DNA of 64,000 bases. Origin: Melghirimyces algeriensis (GTDB taxonomy: Bacteria; Bacillota; Bacilli; Thermoactinomycetales; DSM-45169). A model generated the notes under the pieces. It ran no database searches. It was not told the origin of the DNA and was given only the letters and a program-made list of their open reading frames with translations. A program made the translations under genes and the position numbers. The stretch lies in contig NZ_FXTI01000001.1 in the NCBI RefSeq assembly GCF_900182565.1, positions 62,001-126,000 of the forward strand, in the 5' to 3' direction. Shown here piece after piece: positions 50,969-59,970 of the stretch (the first letter of the stretch is position 1; each line of letters begins with the position of its first letter).

Positions 50969-51829
50969 TTGAAACGTTATTGGAAGCAATTGACCGTATT
51001 CTTCTCCATATTTGCCCTGCTCTTTACCGTTGCCTGTTCAAATCAGGGTGGTGAAGAAGCGAAGAAGGAGATTACACTTGCCTATGTAAACTGGGACTCC
51101 GAAGTAGCCAGTACCCATGTCATCAAAAAGATATTGGAAGATGAAGGCTTTACCGTGAACCTGAAACAGGTGGAAGCCGGACCGATGTGGGCTGGAGTGG
51201 CAAGCGGCAGTGCAGATGCCATGGTGGCCGGATGGTTGCCGGTCACTCATAAGAATTACTATGACAAATATAAAAACAAAATTGAGGACCTGGGTCCGAA
51301 TCTGAAAGGTACCAAAATCGGGTTGGTCGTTCCAGAATATATGGACATTGAATCGATTGAAGACCTGAATAAGGTAAAAGGGGATTTGGACGGCAAGATC
51401 ATCGGAATCGATGCCGGTGCCGGAATTATGCAGGCTACGGAAAAGGCCATTAAAGAATACGACCTGGACTTGGAATTGGTGGAAGGGTCCAGTGCAGCAA
51501 TGGCAGCCACTCTCAAAAAGGCGATTGATGACAAAAAGCCGGTTGTGGTTACCGGTTGGACGCCTCACTGGAAATTTGCCAAGTACGACCTGAAATTCCT
51601 GGAGGACCCGAAAAAGACATATGGGGGTGAAGAAAACATCCATACAATTGCGGTCAAAGGTCTGAAAGAAGACAGTCCAGAAGCTTATAAGATCCTGGAC
51701 AACTTCAATTGGACCACTGAGGATATGGAAGCCGTGATGCTGGATATCCAAGATGGAAAAGATCCGGAAAAAGCTGCAGCGGACTGGGTAAAGGAAAATT
51801 CCGATAAAGTAAAATCATGGACGAAGTAA
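50969..51829 (+). CDS. opuAC: Glycine betaine-binding lipoprotein
   Basis: 286 residues from TTG 50969, eight bases after AGGAAG; GTG 50960 lies on that site and is less likely. Lipoprotein signal with lipobox FTVACS, then an OpuAC domain: ITLAYVNWDSEVASTHVIKKILEDEGFTVNLKQVEAGPMWAGVASGSADAMVAGWLP. The Trp residues in VNWD, PMWAG, AGWLP and TGWTPHW are the aromatic box for quaternary ammonium. Completes the opuA operon, which ends in a strong terminator. Confidence 0.94.
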   Translation: MKRYWKQLTVFFSIFALLFTVACSNQGGEEAKKEITLAYVNWDSEVASTHVIKKILEDEGFTVNLKQVEAGPMWAGVASGSADAMVAGWLPVTHKNYYDKYKNKIEDLGPNLKGTKIGLVVPEYMDIESIEDLNKVKGDLDGKIIGIDAGAGIMQATEKAIKEYDLDLELVEGSSAAMAATLKKAIDDKKPVVVTGWTPHWKFAKYDLKFLEDPKKTYGGEENIHTIAVKGLKEDSPEAYKILDNFNWTTEDMEAVMLDIQDGKDPEKAAADWVKENSDKVKSWTK

Positions 51830-51837
51830 AGCATCAA

Positions 51838-51875
51838 AAAGCCTTCTTTCCAATTTGGAAAGAAGGCTTTTTTTA
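51838..51875. terminator. Bidirectional terminator after opuA
   Basis: AAAGCCTTCTTTCC and GGAAAGAAGGCTTT around AATT-like loop bases, with T run to the right and A run to the left. Shared with the convergent ytpI-like gene. Confidence 0.9.
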
Positions 51876-51879
51876 AGAA

Positions 51880-52173
51880 TCAGTGTTTCATCTGTTCCCG
51901 CAGGAACCGTCGGGTACGGACGCCAAAGATTACATTGTAGATTCCGACGGCGCCGATCCCGATCAACAGAATCATACTGATCCAGCTCTCATTGATTGCA
52001 ATCCCTTGCATCAGGGCTAATGTGATAAACATTATCCCCATATTGATATTCATCGTTGCCCGGTGTTTGATCCGCTCCATTCCTTCTGTTCGGTGGCTGG
52101 CTGTACTGCTGGAAAAGGTACGGATTCCAGTAATCAAGATAATCACAACGAATAGAAGCATCAGAATTTGCAT
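51880..52173 (-). CDS. ytpI: YtpI-like membrane protein
   Basis: 97 residues with three membrane segments (about 2-17, 43-62 and 66-85). FSSSTASHRTEGMERIKHRATMNINMGIMFITLALMQ is the family block. Start ATG 52173 follows AAGGAGGATACAG. B. subtilis YtpI also neighbours ytoI and the ytrI-ytrH-dnaE region. Function unknown. Confidence 0.82.
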   Translation of the reverse strand: MQILMLLFVVIILITGIRTFSSSTASHRTEGMERIKHRATMNINMGIMFITLALMQGIAINESWISMILLIGIGAVGIYNVIFGVRTRRFLREQMKH

Positions 52174-52219
52174 CTGTATCCTCCTTAAGAAAGCAAAACA
52201 AATATGTAAACGTCAGGAA

Positions 52220-52243
52220 CCCTCCGTCCTTTGGGACGGAGGG
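52220..52243. terminator. GC-rich hairpin between two leftward genes
   Basis: CCCTCCGTCC and GGACGGAGGG are exact complements around a four-base loop. There is no T run on either side, so it may stabilise or pause rather than terminate. It lies six bases beyond the stop of the gene at 52250. Confidence 0.55.
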
Positions 52244-52249
52244 CGCCTG

Positions 52250-52474
52250 TTAGGGACAGGGTGGTTTTACTGGATTGGAAGAGTTGCTGCATTCAGGTTG
52301 TACGGGGATAAACCAATTCCCGATCGGTGTCCGATCGACAAAAACCGGAAGATCCAGATGATCCAACTCTTTCTCGATCAACTCGGCCACTTCCTTTGTC
52401 TCAGCGTAGGCAGAAAAACCCTGTTTCAGTTTTTCCACCTTTGCTCGGGCCAACCGTTTTCGGTTGATGATCAA
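52250..52474 (-). CDS. Small hypothetical protein in the ytrH-ytrI group
   Basis: 74 residues from TTG 52474, behind AGGAGGGG with six bases between. Basic helical N-terminus (INRKRLARAKVEKLKQGFSAYAETKEVAELIEKELDHLDLP), then VFVDRTPIGNWFIPVQPE and a polar tail ending in NPVKPPCP. No membrane segment. I do not recognise the family. Its position after ytrI suggests co-expression in sporulation. Confidence 0.65.
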   Translation of the reverse strand: MIINRKRLARAKVEKLKQGFSAYAETKEVAELIEKELDHLDLPVFVDRTPIGNWFIPVQPECSNSSNPVKPPCP

Positions 52475-52574
52475 TGTTATCCCCTCCTTTCTATATCTAT
52501 GATACACCGTAAAGGATATTTTTGCGAACCTTTCCCCAAAATGGACATATCTTTTTTAAAATTTGTACCAAGAA

Positions 52575-53096
52575 CTACTCTTTCTCTTTTCCGGTCTTTT
52601 CCTGAGCAATGACCCATATCTTTAGCTTGGACCCGACAAACGTGAGATATTTCAATTTCAGATGAAACACCTTGGGTGTGTGGGTTCCTGTCTGATCCCC
52701 TTCCAGTTGGATGATGCGCTTTCCCAACATGGAATCCAAGACTTCAGGATGATCACTGATCCAATGAACGGATTTTCCGACGAAGGGCTGCATCAGTTCC
52801 TGGACCTCCTGACGAAGTTGGTCTTGATAAAAACGGCTTTCATTTTCCGGAAGTTGGACCTCCACAGAGATGTCCTGTCCAATGTATTGATTGTCGTTTC
52901 GTTTGTCCAAATCTTTCTCCAACATTTGGATCTTTTTGAACTTTTCGTTGTTACGATAATACAGGTTGTTGCGCTCCAGATACAATGCGTCCAGCTTCTC
53001 TCCGTATAACAGATTCATGATTGCTAGACCGGCCATCATCCCCAGGGCAAGAGATACAGCGATTCGGAAGGCTTGGATTTGAGTGGACGTTTTCAT
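52575..53096 (-). CDS. ytrI: YtrI-like sporulation membrane protein
   Basis: 173 residues: one membrane segment (about 9-29), a coiled-coil stretch (RNNLYYRNNEKFKKIQMLEKDLDKR, about 42-66) and an extracytoplasmic domain. Length and layout match B. subtilis YtrI, a sigma-E-controlled protein encoded with ytrH next to dnaE. Its start abuts the ytrH stop (53097), so the pair is coupled. Probably acts in the outer forespore membrane; mechanism unknown. Confidence 0.82.
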   Translation of the reverse strand: MKTSTQIQAFRIAVSLALGMMAGLAIMNLLYGEKLDALYLERNNLYYRNNEKFKKIQMLEKDLDKRNDNQYIGQDISVEVQLPENESRFYQDQLRQEVQELMQPFVGKSVHWISDHPEVLDSMLGKRIIQLEGDQTGTHTPKVFHLKLKYLTFVGSKLKIWVIAQEKTGKEKE

Positions 53097-53429
53097 TTAA
53101 AGGTCCCCTTGAATCAACCATCGGATGAGTATGGTACCAAAATGTGCTCCGAAAAATGCACTCAATATAAAGGCGAGTTGTTGAAATACCTGATTTAATT
53201 CTCCACCTAGAATATGGATTTCAAACGATTTGATGGTATCAAATGTTCCTCCCAAAGCAGCTACAAGAGCCCAAATCTTCAATTGTTCCGATAAGTGAAG
53301 CATGGTATCCATCGGCGGTTCATTGCCAAAGAAAGCTCCGATTCCCCCCAGCATGGACCCGCCCAATACAACACCCAAAGCGATACAGTAGTTGATTACT
53401 GCGGTTGACCAGAACTCTCCCATCCGCAA
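53097..53429 (-). CDS. ytrH: YtrH-like sporulation membrane protein
   Basis: 110 residues with about three membrane segments. FWSTAVINYCIALGVVLGGSMLGGIGAFFGNEPPMDTMLHLSEQLKIWALVAALGGTFDTIKSFE is the YtrH signature. Divergent from dnaE, as in B. subtilis. Upstream, on the minus strand, CATAAAGT (about 53470) preceded about 14 bases earlier by ACATAAA resembles a sigma-E promoter, the sigma factor used for ytrHI in B. subtilis; this promoter call is weak. Confidence 0.85.
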   Translation of the reverse strand: MRMGEFWSTAVINYCIALGVVLGGSMLGGIGAFFGNEPPMDTMLHLSEQLKIWALVAALGGTFDTIKSFEIHILGGELNQVFQQLAFILSAFFGAHFGTILIRWLIQGDL

Positions 53430-53588
53430 CCCTGCCTTTGTCCATCAATGTTCTTGTTTCACTTTATGATAGTGCATGATTGTTTATGTGGACGAGTCGT
53501 TAAAAGGTTGGTATGTTCGTATCTCCTTGTTTGATGCGTTATAATAGACATGATAAGAAAGAATCCTGTGAATATCGGGTGAAAAATC

Positions 53589-56500
53589 ATGAACGGTTCG
53601 TTTGTCCATCTCCATGTCCATACGGAATATAGCCTTCTGGACGGAGCCGCCCGGATCGACAAACTGGTTGATCAAGCGAAGAGGGCAGGTTTTGAGGCAC
53701 TGGCTGTTACGGATCACGGGGTGATGTATGGAGTCATCCCTTTTTATAAAGCGTGTAAAAAAGCGGGAATCCGCCCGATCATCGGATGTGAAGTCTATCT
53801 CACGCCGGATCGGATGGATGTTCGTCCAACGCCACAGGAAAACCGGATTCACCATCTGCTCCTTTTGGCGGAAACAAATGAAGGATATCGAAACCTGATG
53901 AAAATTGTGTCTGAGGCGCATTTAAGAGGTTTTCACTATAAACCGCGGGTGGATAAGGAACTACTTCGTCGCCATCATCAGGGTTTGATCGCCACCAGTG
54001 GGTGTCTGGCCGGTGAAATCCCGCAGACGATCCTGGAGGGAAACCTACATAAAGCCCGACGGTTGGCACAGGAGTATCGGGAAATTTTTGGGGAGAACCA
54101 TTTCTTTTTGGAGCTTCAGGATCACGGAATTCTGGAGCAACAGAGAGTGAATCGGCATTTGCTCTCTCTGTCACAAAGCCTCAATATACCGTTGGTGGCG
54201 ACCAATGACGTTCACTATGTGGATCAGGCAGATCATGAAATGCATGATTGTCTTCTGTGCATCGGTACGAATCGAAAACTGGCTGAAAAAGACCGACTGC
54301 GTTTTCCCACGGATCAGTTTTACATGAAGTCTGCAGAAGAAATGGAGCGTCAGTTTGCCCATGTGCCGGAAGCCGTAAAAAACACCCGCCGGATCGCAGA
54401 GCGCTGTCGGGTGGAAATCCCGTTGGGAGGGCGACTCTTGCCTCGGTTTCCGCTACCCGACGGGTATACCGCTTCTTCCTATTTGCGTGAACGATGTGAA
54501 CAAGGGGTAAGAGAGCGATATGGGAAGGCTTCCGTTGAGGTGCGCCAAAGACTGGATGTTGAACTTTCGGTCATTGAAAACATGGGGTTTAGCGATTACT
54601 TTCTGATTGTATGGGATTTTGTACGCTTTGCCCGCGAACGGGGGATCGCCGTAGGTCCCGGACGGGGTTCAGCGGCAGGGAGTCTTGTTTCTTATGTATT
54701 GAACATTACCGATATTGACCCGATTCGGTATCGATTGTTGTTTGAACGCTTTTTGAATCCGGAGCGGGTCAGTATGCCGGATATTGATATAGACTTCAAT
54801 TATGAGCGACGGGATGAAGTGATTGAATATGTTACCCGAAAATATGGAGCCAATCGGGTGGCTCAGATCATTACATTTGGAACCATGGCTCCCCGCGCTG
54901 CGGTTCGGGATGTGGGAAGGGTGATGGGGCTTCCTTATGCTGAAGTGGACAAAGTGGCCCGGATGATTCCTGCTGGACCCGGACGATCCCTGGATCAAGT
55001 GAAAGAGAAAGGGTCGGATTTGGATAAGTTGATTCAGGAAAACGCTCAGATCGCCCGGATGATGGAAACCGTTCAAAAGGTGGAAGGCTTCCCGCGGCAT
55101 GCTTCCACACATGCTGCCGGCGTGGTGATTTCCCAAAGAGATCTCACAGAGGATGTTCCACTGGAAAGAGGAAATGAGGGAATCCGTCTTACACAGTATC
55201 CCATGGAGGCTTTGGAGGAAATAGGCCTGTTAAAAGCGGATTTTTTGGGTCTTCGATATTTGACGGTGATTGAGCATACCATTGAGTCTGTACGAAAAAC
55301 AACAGGGTGTCATATTGATTTCAGTGGTTCCACCTACGATGATCCGGCTACCTATCAAATGCTTTCCACTGGAGAAACCACTGGGGTGTTTCAGCTGGAA
55401 TCTTCAGGGATGCGGAACGTGTTACGGGATTTAAAACCCAATACGTTTGAGGACTTGATCGCTGTTCTTGCCTTGTACCGACCTGGACCAATGGAGCAAA
55501 TCCCTCGTTTTATCCGAGCCAAACATGGGAAGGAAGCCATACATTATCCGCATCCCAACCTGGAACCGATTTTAAAGGATACGTATGGAATCATTGTCTA
55601 TCAGGAACAGATTATGCAGATTGCCGCTCAAATGGCCGGTTTCAGTCTGGGTCAGGCGGATATTTTGCGTCGCGCTGTATCCAAAAAAAAGCACGAAGTG
55701 CTAGAGGAACAACGGAAGGCATTTGTCAAAGGCTGTATGAATCAGGGATACAGTGAAGAAACAGGACATGCGGTTTATGATCTGATTGTGAGATTTGCCG
55801 ACTATGGGTTTAATCGGAGCCATTCTGCCGCTTATGCGGTGCTGGCCTATCAAACAGCCTTTTTAAAGGCGAATTATCCGCTCCAATTTATGGCGGCTCT
55901 TTTGACCACTGTAATGGAAAATCACAAGAAGATGGCCGCATATATCGAAGACTGCCGGCGGAATGGGATCGTTGTGCTCCCTCCTGATATCAATGAAAGT
56001 GAGCGCAACTTTTCTGTAGGTAATGGAGTGATTCGTATGGGTTTGGCTGCTGTGAAAAATGTGGGCACCCATGCGATCACATCCATTTTGGAGGAAAGGC
56101 AAAAGCGACCTTACCGGGATCTGATTGATTTTTGTCGACGGGTGAATTTACGGACTTGCAATCGACGGGTGATTGAATCCTTGATTCAATGTGGAGCCAT
56201 GGATACACTTCCTGGGCATCGTGCCTTGCGTTTGGCGATGCTGGATGAAGCCCTGGAGCAGGGTGGAGTCTACCAACAACAGCAATCAGAGGATCAGCTG
56301 AAGCTGTTTGATCCTCCTGAAAAACAGCCCACCCGCTTTTCCTATGAAGGAGTGAAGCCTTATCACCCGCAGGAGATCCTGGGGTTGGAACGTGAGCTTT
56401 TGGGTTTGTACCTGACGGGTCACCCACTGGACGATTTTCGAAAGACAATCGATGCGCACACTTCTCACACATTAAATTTATTGGAGCGTTGCCGTGAGGG

Positions 56501-57029
56501 AGAAAGAGTTTCTGTTGCCGGGCTGGTTCGAGATGTTAAAACGATTACAACACGGAAAGGGGAACCGATGGCTTTTGTAACATTGGAAGATTTTCACTCC
56601 CAGACAGAGGCGGTGATCTTCCCCCGAACGTTGCGTCAGTACCGGGCACTCTTACAGACAGATCAACCTGTCCGGATGTCGGGACGGGTGAATCGACATG
56701 AAAACGGGATCAAACTGTTGGCTGATACGGTGGAAGATTTGAAGCGCTTTATGGAAGCGGAGAGACAGATGATCTATATCCGCATTCCTTCCGATAAACA
56801 GGAGAAACCGATGCTGAATCAGTTAAAACGAGTGCTTGCCTCGCAAAAGGGGAAGATTCCAGTCCGTCTCTTTTATGAAGGGACACGGCAGGTGGTGGAA
56901 CTTCCCGTGGAGAAATACGGTGTGAGTTTATCAGGAGAATTGAAGCAAAAGGTTCAGGCAATAATGGGCACGCACTCTTTCCATGTTCAAAACTCCACCT
57001 CCCGCACCCGTGGCAGTCGGAGAACATAG
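53589..57029 (+). CDS. dnaE: DNA polymerase III alpha subunit DnaE
   Basis: 1146 residues, normal for Gram-positive DnaE. PHP domain (about 1-275) with HLHVHTEYSLLDG, VTDHGVMYG and IGCEVY. Palm with GPGRGSAAGSLVSY, the catalytic Asp pair in MPDIDIDF and the third Asp in LLKADFLGLR. Fingers and (HhH)2 follow, and a C-terminal OB domain (VSVAGLVRDVKTITTRKGEPMAFVTLED, about 970-1045). In Bacillus DnaE extends lagging-strand RNA primers before hand-off to PolC. ATG 53589 is the start. Confidence 0.98.
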   Translation: MNGSFVHLHVHTEYSLLDGAARIDKLVDQAKRAGFEALAVTDHGVMYGVIPFYKACKKAGIRPIIGCEVYLTPDRMDVRPTPQENRIHHLLLLAETNEGYRNLMKIVSEAHLRGFHYKPRVDKELLRRHHQGLIATSGCLAGEIPQTILEGNLHKARRLAQEYREIFGENHFFLELQDHGILEQQRVNRHLLSLSQSLNIPLVATNDVHYVDQADHEMHDCLLCIGTNRKLAEKDRLRFPTDQFYMKSAEEMERQFAHVPEAVKNTRRIAERCRVEIPLGGRLLPRFPLPDGYTASSYLRERCEQGVRERYGKASVEVRQRLDVELSVIENMGFSDYFLIVWDFVRFARERGIAVGPGRGSAAGSLVSYVLNITDIDPIRYRLLFERFLNPERVSMPDIDIDFNYERRDEVIEYVTRKYGANRVAQIITFGTMAPRAAVRDVGRVMGLPYAEVDKVARMIPAGPGRSLDQVKEKGSDLDKLIQENAQIARMMETVQKVEGFPRHASTHAAGVVISQRDLTEDVPLERGNEGIRLTQYPMEALEEIGLLKADFLGLRYLTVIEHTIESVRKTTGCHIDFSGSTYDDPATYQMLSTGETTGVFQLESSGMRNVLRDLKPNTFEDLIAVLALYRPGPMEQIPRFIRAKHGKEAIHYPHPNLEPILKDTYGIIVYQEQIMQIAAQMAGFSLGQADILRRAVSKKKHEVLEEQRKAFVKGCMNQGYSEETGHAVYDLIVRFADYGFNRSHSAAYAVLAYQTAFLKANYPLQFMAALLTTVMENHKKMAAYIEDCRRNGIVVLPPDINESERNFSVGNGVIRMGLAAVKNVGTHAITSILEERQKRPYRDLIDFCRRVNLRTCNRRVIESLIQCGAMDTLPGHRALRLAMLDEALEQGGVYQQQQSEDQLKLFDPPEKQPTRFSYEGVKPYHPQEILGLERELLGLYLTGHPLDDFRKTIDAHTSHTLNLLERCREGERVSVAGLVRDVKTITTRKGEPMAFVTLEDFHSQTEAVIFPRTLRQYRALLQTDQPVRMSGRVNRHENGIKLLADTVEDLKRFMEAERQMIYIRIPSDKQEKPMLNQLKRVLASQKGKIPVRLFYEGTRQVVELPVEKYGVSLSGELKQKVQAIMGTHSFHVQNSTSRTRGSRRT

Positions 57030-57112
57030 AATGATTCGAGATTGCTGATGAAGTCGACTTGCGGCTTATGTATCGGTAATCTCAAGACTTGTTTTTGAAG
57101 AAGGTGAAGCTC

Positions 57113-57607
57113 TTGTTTTACCGTTATGTCGTTGACCTGTTGAAGAGACGGGGGGTGACCCTGGATGATATTGCAGAGATCGCTTATGAACTTCAACGCC
57201 CCTATAACGATGAATTGCAATGGGAGACATGCCTTCAGAGCGTAGAACAGGTACTTCGCAAACGGGAAGTGCAGCATGCGATTATCACTGGAGTGGCTCT
57301 GGATGAACTGGCAGAGGAGAAGAAACTGCCTGGTCTCCTGCAAAAAATTATGGAAGTGGATGAACCGCTGTATGGGATTGATGAAATTTTGGCGCTGTCC
57401 ATCACAAATGTTTACGGTACCATTGGATTGACAAGCTTTGGTTATCTGGATAAGACAAAAACAGGGATCATCCGCGATTTAAATAATAAAAACGGACAGA
57501 TTCACGTTTTTCTGGACGACCTGATCGCTGGAATCGCGGCAGCGGCGTCGGCCCGAATTGCTCATGAGAACCCGAATATAGAGCGGTATCGAAGCAATAT
57601 GGAATGA
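57113..57607 (+). CDS. pgpA: Phosphatidylglycerophosphatase A
   Basis: 164 residues from TTG 57113, eight bases after AAGGTG. LLKRRGVTLDDIAEIAYELQRPYN leads into the PgpA domain; GYLDKTKTGIIRDLN and HVFLDDLIAGIAAAASARIAHEN contain the conserved Asp pair of the YutG/PgpA family. It removes phosphate from phosphatidylglycerophosphate to make phosphatidylglycerol. Monocistronic after dnaE, with repeat copy D just after it. Confidence 0.85.
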   Translation: MFYRYVVDLLKRRGVTLDDIAEIAYELQRPYNDELQWETCLQSVEQVLRKREVQHAIITGVALDELAEEKKLPGLLQKIMEVDEPLYGIDEILALSITNVYGTIGLTSFGYLDKTKTGIIRDLNNKNGQIHVFLDDLIAGIAAAASARIAHENPNIERYRSNME

Positions 57608-57616
57608 AAAATAAAA

Positions 57617-57765
57617 AGGGCCATGGAAGGTTGGCCCTGGAGAGTGGTGAAGGGTGATATCCGTTTCCGCATCTCTTTCCTCCAGCCAAAAAAGCGGAAG
57701 GAGTCCGCTTCACCCTCTCTTATTATCTATGTCAGCAATCTCAGGGCCACCGAAAGCCGGCCCTG
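57617..57765 (+). repeat. Structured intergenic repeat, copy D
   Basis: Core 57635-57745. CTGGAGAGTGGTGAAGGGTG and ATATCCGTTTCCGC, then ATCTCTTTCCTCC, and on the right GCGGAAGGAGTCCGCTTCACC, CTCTCTTATTATC and GTCAGCAATCTCAG. GGTGAAG/CTTCACC, TTCCGC/GCGGAA and GAGAG/CTCTC are exact pairs. The left arm TTCATGACAAAG of the other copies is missing here. Flanking GGGCC/GGCCC hairpins (57618-57637 and 57743-57765) replace the outer stem. Downstream of pgpA in the same orientation. Confidence 0.72.
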
Positions 57766-57768
57766 TCG

Positions 57769-58011
57769 TCAGAAAAAGAGGATCACTCCCCCGAAGAAAA
57801 AGAACGGAATAAATAAAAAGGGGAAGAAAAATAAGTTGGCCTTGGTTTGATTTCTGGGTTGATGTTTTCGAATGGGGACAAAAATGATGCCATTGTTTCG
57901 TACTTTCTTTACCGTTCCGTATAGAACGGCTCCGTTACGCAGTCGGATCATTGCCGGTTTTCCAATATGCTCCTTTCCTATTTTGTGTGCGGGAATAAAC
58001 CTTTTCTGCAA
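57769..58011 (-). CDS. Small hypothetical membrane protein
   Basis: 80 residues. A small beta domain (IGKPAMIRLRNGAVLYGTVKKVRNNGIIFVPI, about 16-47) recalls short Bacillus proteins with an LSM/SH3-like barrel. It is followed by a very hydrophobic C-terminus rich in Phe (LFFFPFLFIPFFFFGGVILFF), probably a membrane anchor. Read leftward, its start region has GGAGTGAT. Divergent from glycerate kinase. Possibly spore-related by resemblance; no function assigned. Confidence 0.65.
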   Translation of the reverse strand: MQKRFIPAHKIGKEHIGKPAMIRLRNGAVLYGTVKKVRNNGIIFVPIRKHQPRNQTKANLFFFPFLFIPFFFFGGVILFF

Positions 58012-58120
58012 GCCGGATCACTCCTTTTTACTGTCAATCGGTATATTGTATGTTGTAATTGCGATTGTGCCTGTTCACCTGCCAAGTTTTTATCTTTTGA
58101 TGAGCGGGGGGAGGATGCCT

Positions 58121-59257
58121 GTGAGAGTGGTCATTGCACCAGACAGCTTTAAAGGTTCCATGAAAAGCAGTGAAGCAGCAAAACGGATTCAACAGGGAAT
58201 TCAGAGTGTGTTTCCTGATTGGACCTGTGAGCGAATCCCTGTAGCGGATGGGGGAGAGGGGACCTTGGATGCTATACTGACGGCAACGGGCGGATACAAG
58301 GTTCCGTCCACAGTTCAAGATCCTCTGGGAAGAATGATGAGGGCGGAATGGGGGTACTGTGAAGACCGAAAGTTGGCTGTTATTGAAACGGCCGCCGCTT
58401 CCGGTCTCTCTTTGTTAACGGAAAAGGAGTTAGACCCTTATCGTGCTTCCACTTTCGGTACAGGTCAGTTGGTCAAGGAAGCGTTGGATCGGGGAGCACA
58501 GGAAGTGGTGCTCGGCTTGGGAGGAAGTGCCACGGTGGATGCGGGAGTCGGCTTTTTTTCCGCTTTGGGGGTTGATTTTTACAATCGGGCTGGAATGATT
58601 AACCGTCCTGCTGGGGGTCACCTGGGAGAAATTGAGTGGATGGATGTTTCCAGGATGGACCCTCGACTGAAAACGGTTCGTATGACGATTGCCTTCGATG
58701 TGAGTAACCCTTTGTTGGGACCGGAAGGAGCGATTTCCATCTTTGGTTCTCAAAAAGGGGTGCAGGCGGAGGAGACCGCATTCTTTGAAGCAGGAATGCA
58801 GCGTTTTGCAGAACAGATCATCCATTTGACCGGGCGGGATGTTCGCTCCGATCCGGGAAGCGGAGCGGCCGGTGGCTTTGGCTTTGCTCTCCGTTCGCTT
58901 CTCGATGTTACATTTCAAAGAGGCTTTGAGCTGATTGCCGAGCTGACAGGATTGGAACGGAGAATCCGAAAGGCTGACATGGTTATAACAGGGGAGGGAA
59001 AGGTGGACCGACAATCCCTGTATGGAAAGGTTCCCATGGGGATTTCTAAAATAGCGAGGGATTATAATGTACCGGTAGTTGTTTTTGCCGGTAAAGTGGA
59101 GGAAGAACAGATGGAAGCACAGAAAGAAGGGATTTCTGTCATTCTCCCGATTGTAGATGGACCCATGTCGTTAAAGACAGCCATGGATCGGGGACCGGAA
59201 CTTTTGGAAGCAGCATCCCGCCGGTTCGCATACATCTTGGTGTTAAGCAAACAGTAA
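58121..59257 (+). CDS. glxK: Glycerate kinase (GlxK/GarK type)
   Basis: 378 residues. VVIAPDSFKGSMKSSEAAKRIQQGI opens the protein, and IPVADGGEGTLDAIL, AAASGLSLL, LGLGGSATVDAGVGF, GSGAAGGFGFAL and ITGEGKVDRQSLYGKVPMGI are the family blocks. It phosphorylates D-glycerate to 2- or 3-phosphoglycerate. I use GTG 58121, six bases after GGGGGGAGG; ATG 58115 touches that site. The long upstream frame is not coding. Monocistronic. Confidence 0.93.
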   Translation: MRVVIAPDSFKGSMKSSEAAKRIQQGIQSVFPDWTCERIPVADGGEGTLDAILTATGGYKVPSTVQDPLGRMMRAEWGYCEDRKLAVIETAAASGLSLLTEKELDPYRASTFGTGQLVKEALDRGAQEVVLGLGGSATVDAGVGFFSALGVDFYNRAGMINRPAGGHLGEIEWMDVSRMDPRLKTVRMTIAFDVSNPLLGPEGAISIFGSQKGVQAEETAFFEAGMQRFAEQIIHLTGRDVRSDPGSGAAGGFGFALRSLLDVTFQRGFELIAELTGLERRIRKADMVITGEGKVDRQSLYGKVPMGISKIARDYNVPVVVFAGKVEEEQMEAQKEGISVILPIVDGPMSLKTAMDRGPELLEAASRRFAYILVLSKQ

Positions 59258-59262
59258 ATCAG

Positions 59263-59970
59263 TCACTTCTGTGCAATAAACAGGTAATCGGGATCTCCTC
59301 TGAAGTGCGGCACCGTTACTGTCTCCACTTTGAAATGGGACTGAAGGATATGATGAAACCCTTCTGAAGGGGAGGCACTCCAAAATGAGATAACTCCATT
59401 TGGAGCAAGGCGTTGTTTCAGTTGGTGAATCCCCTGTTTTGTATACAGTTTTTGATTTTGGTCATATACCGTCCAATCCGGTCCATTATCGATGTCAAGG
59501 CAGATCACATCATATTTTTCCTTTGTCTTGTCAATCCAGTCAATCAGATCCCCTCGAATCAAGCGGATTCGTGGGTCGTCCAACCCATGTTGGAAATTGT
59601 GACAGAAGTATTCTTTGTACCAACGGATGATCGAAGATTCAATTTCCACTACGGTTACCTGTTGCACTTGGGGATGAGTGAGTGCTTCATCCAGGGAAAA
59701 GCCGACTCCCAAACCGCCGATCAGAAGATGATGAGGGAAACGGGTTTTGCGAAGAGCGGAGCGAACAAGAGCCCGCTCTGAATCCCCATTGTATGTAGCC
59801 ATGAGAAAAGATCCGTTACTGATCAATTCATAATGTCCGTTTCTGCGTTGCAGTTGCAGTTCCCCGCGGGATGTCTGGCATCGTTCAATCACTTCCGGTA
59901 CATGATACAACGTGATCCCTCCAATTGAAGGCCTGGATTCTACATAAATGAATTCATTCCATATGAAGAT
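59263..59970 (-). CDS. Spermidine synthase-like methyltransferase-fold protein; start codon unclear
   Basis: About 235 residues of polyamine aminopropyltransferase-like fold. HLLIGGLGVGFSLDEALTHPQVQQVTVVEIESSIIRWYKEYF holds the nucleotide-binding loop and acidic Glu; YDVICLDIDNGPDWTVYDQNQKLYTKQGI matches the catalytic-Asp region of SpeE-type proteins, though usual SpeE substrate motifs are incomplete. Coding extends back to about IFIWNEFIYVESRPSIGG. No ATG, GTG or TTG lies in frame between there and the terminator at 60001. AAGAAGGGA sits six bases before ATC 59970 and 12 before ATA 59964, so an unusual start is likely. Product of the reaction unknown. Confidence 0.7.
   Translation of the reverse strand: MFIWNEFIYVESRPSIGGITLYHVPEVIERCQTSRGELQLQRRNGHYELISNGSFLMATYNGDSERALVRSALRKTRFPHHLLIGGLGVGFSLDEALTHPQVQQVTVVEIESSIIRWYKEYFCHNFQHGLDDPRIRLIRGDLIDWIDKTKEKYDVICLDIDNGPDWTVYDQNQKLYTKQGIHQLKQRLAPNGVISFWSASPSEGFHHILQSHFKVETVTVPHFRGDPDYLFIAQK

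Noticed and set aside
57872..58120. N-terminal extension of glycerate kinase
   Set aside because: Antisense to a small gene; the family starts at the VVIAPDSFKG region and a good ribosome site precedes GTG 58121.
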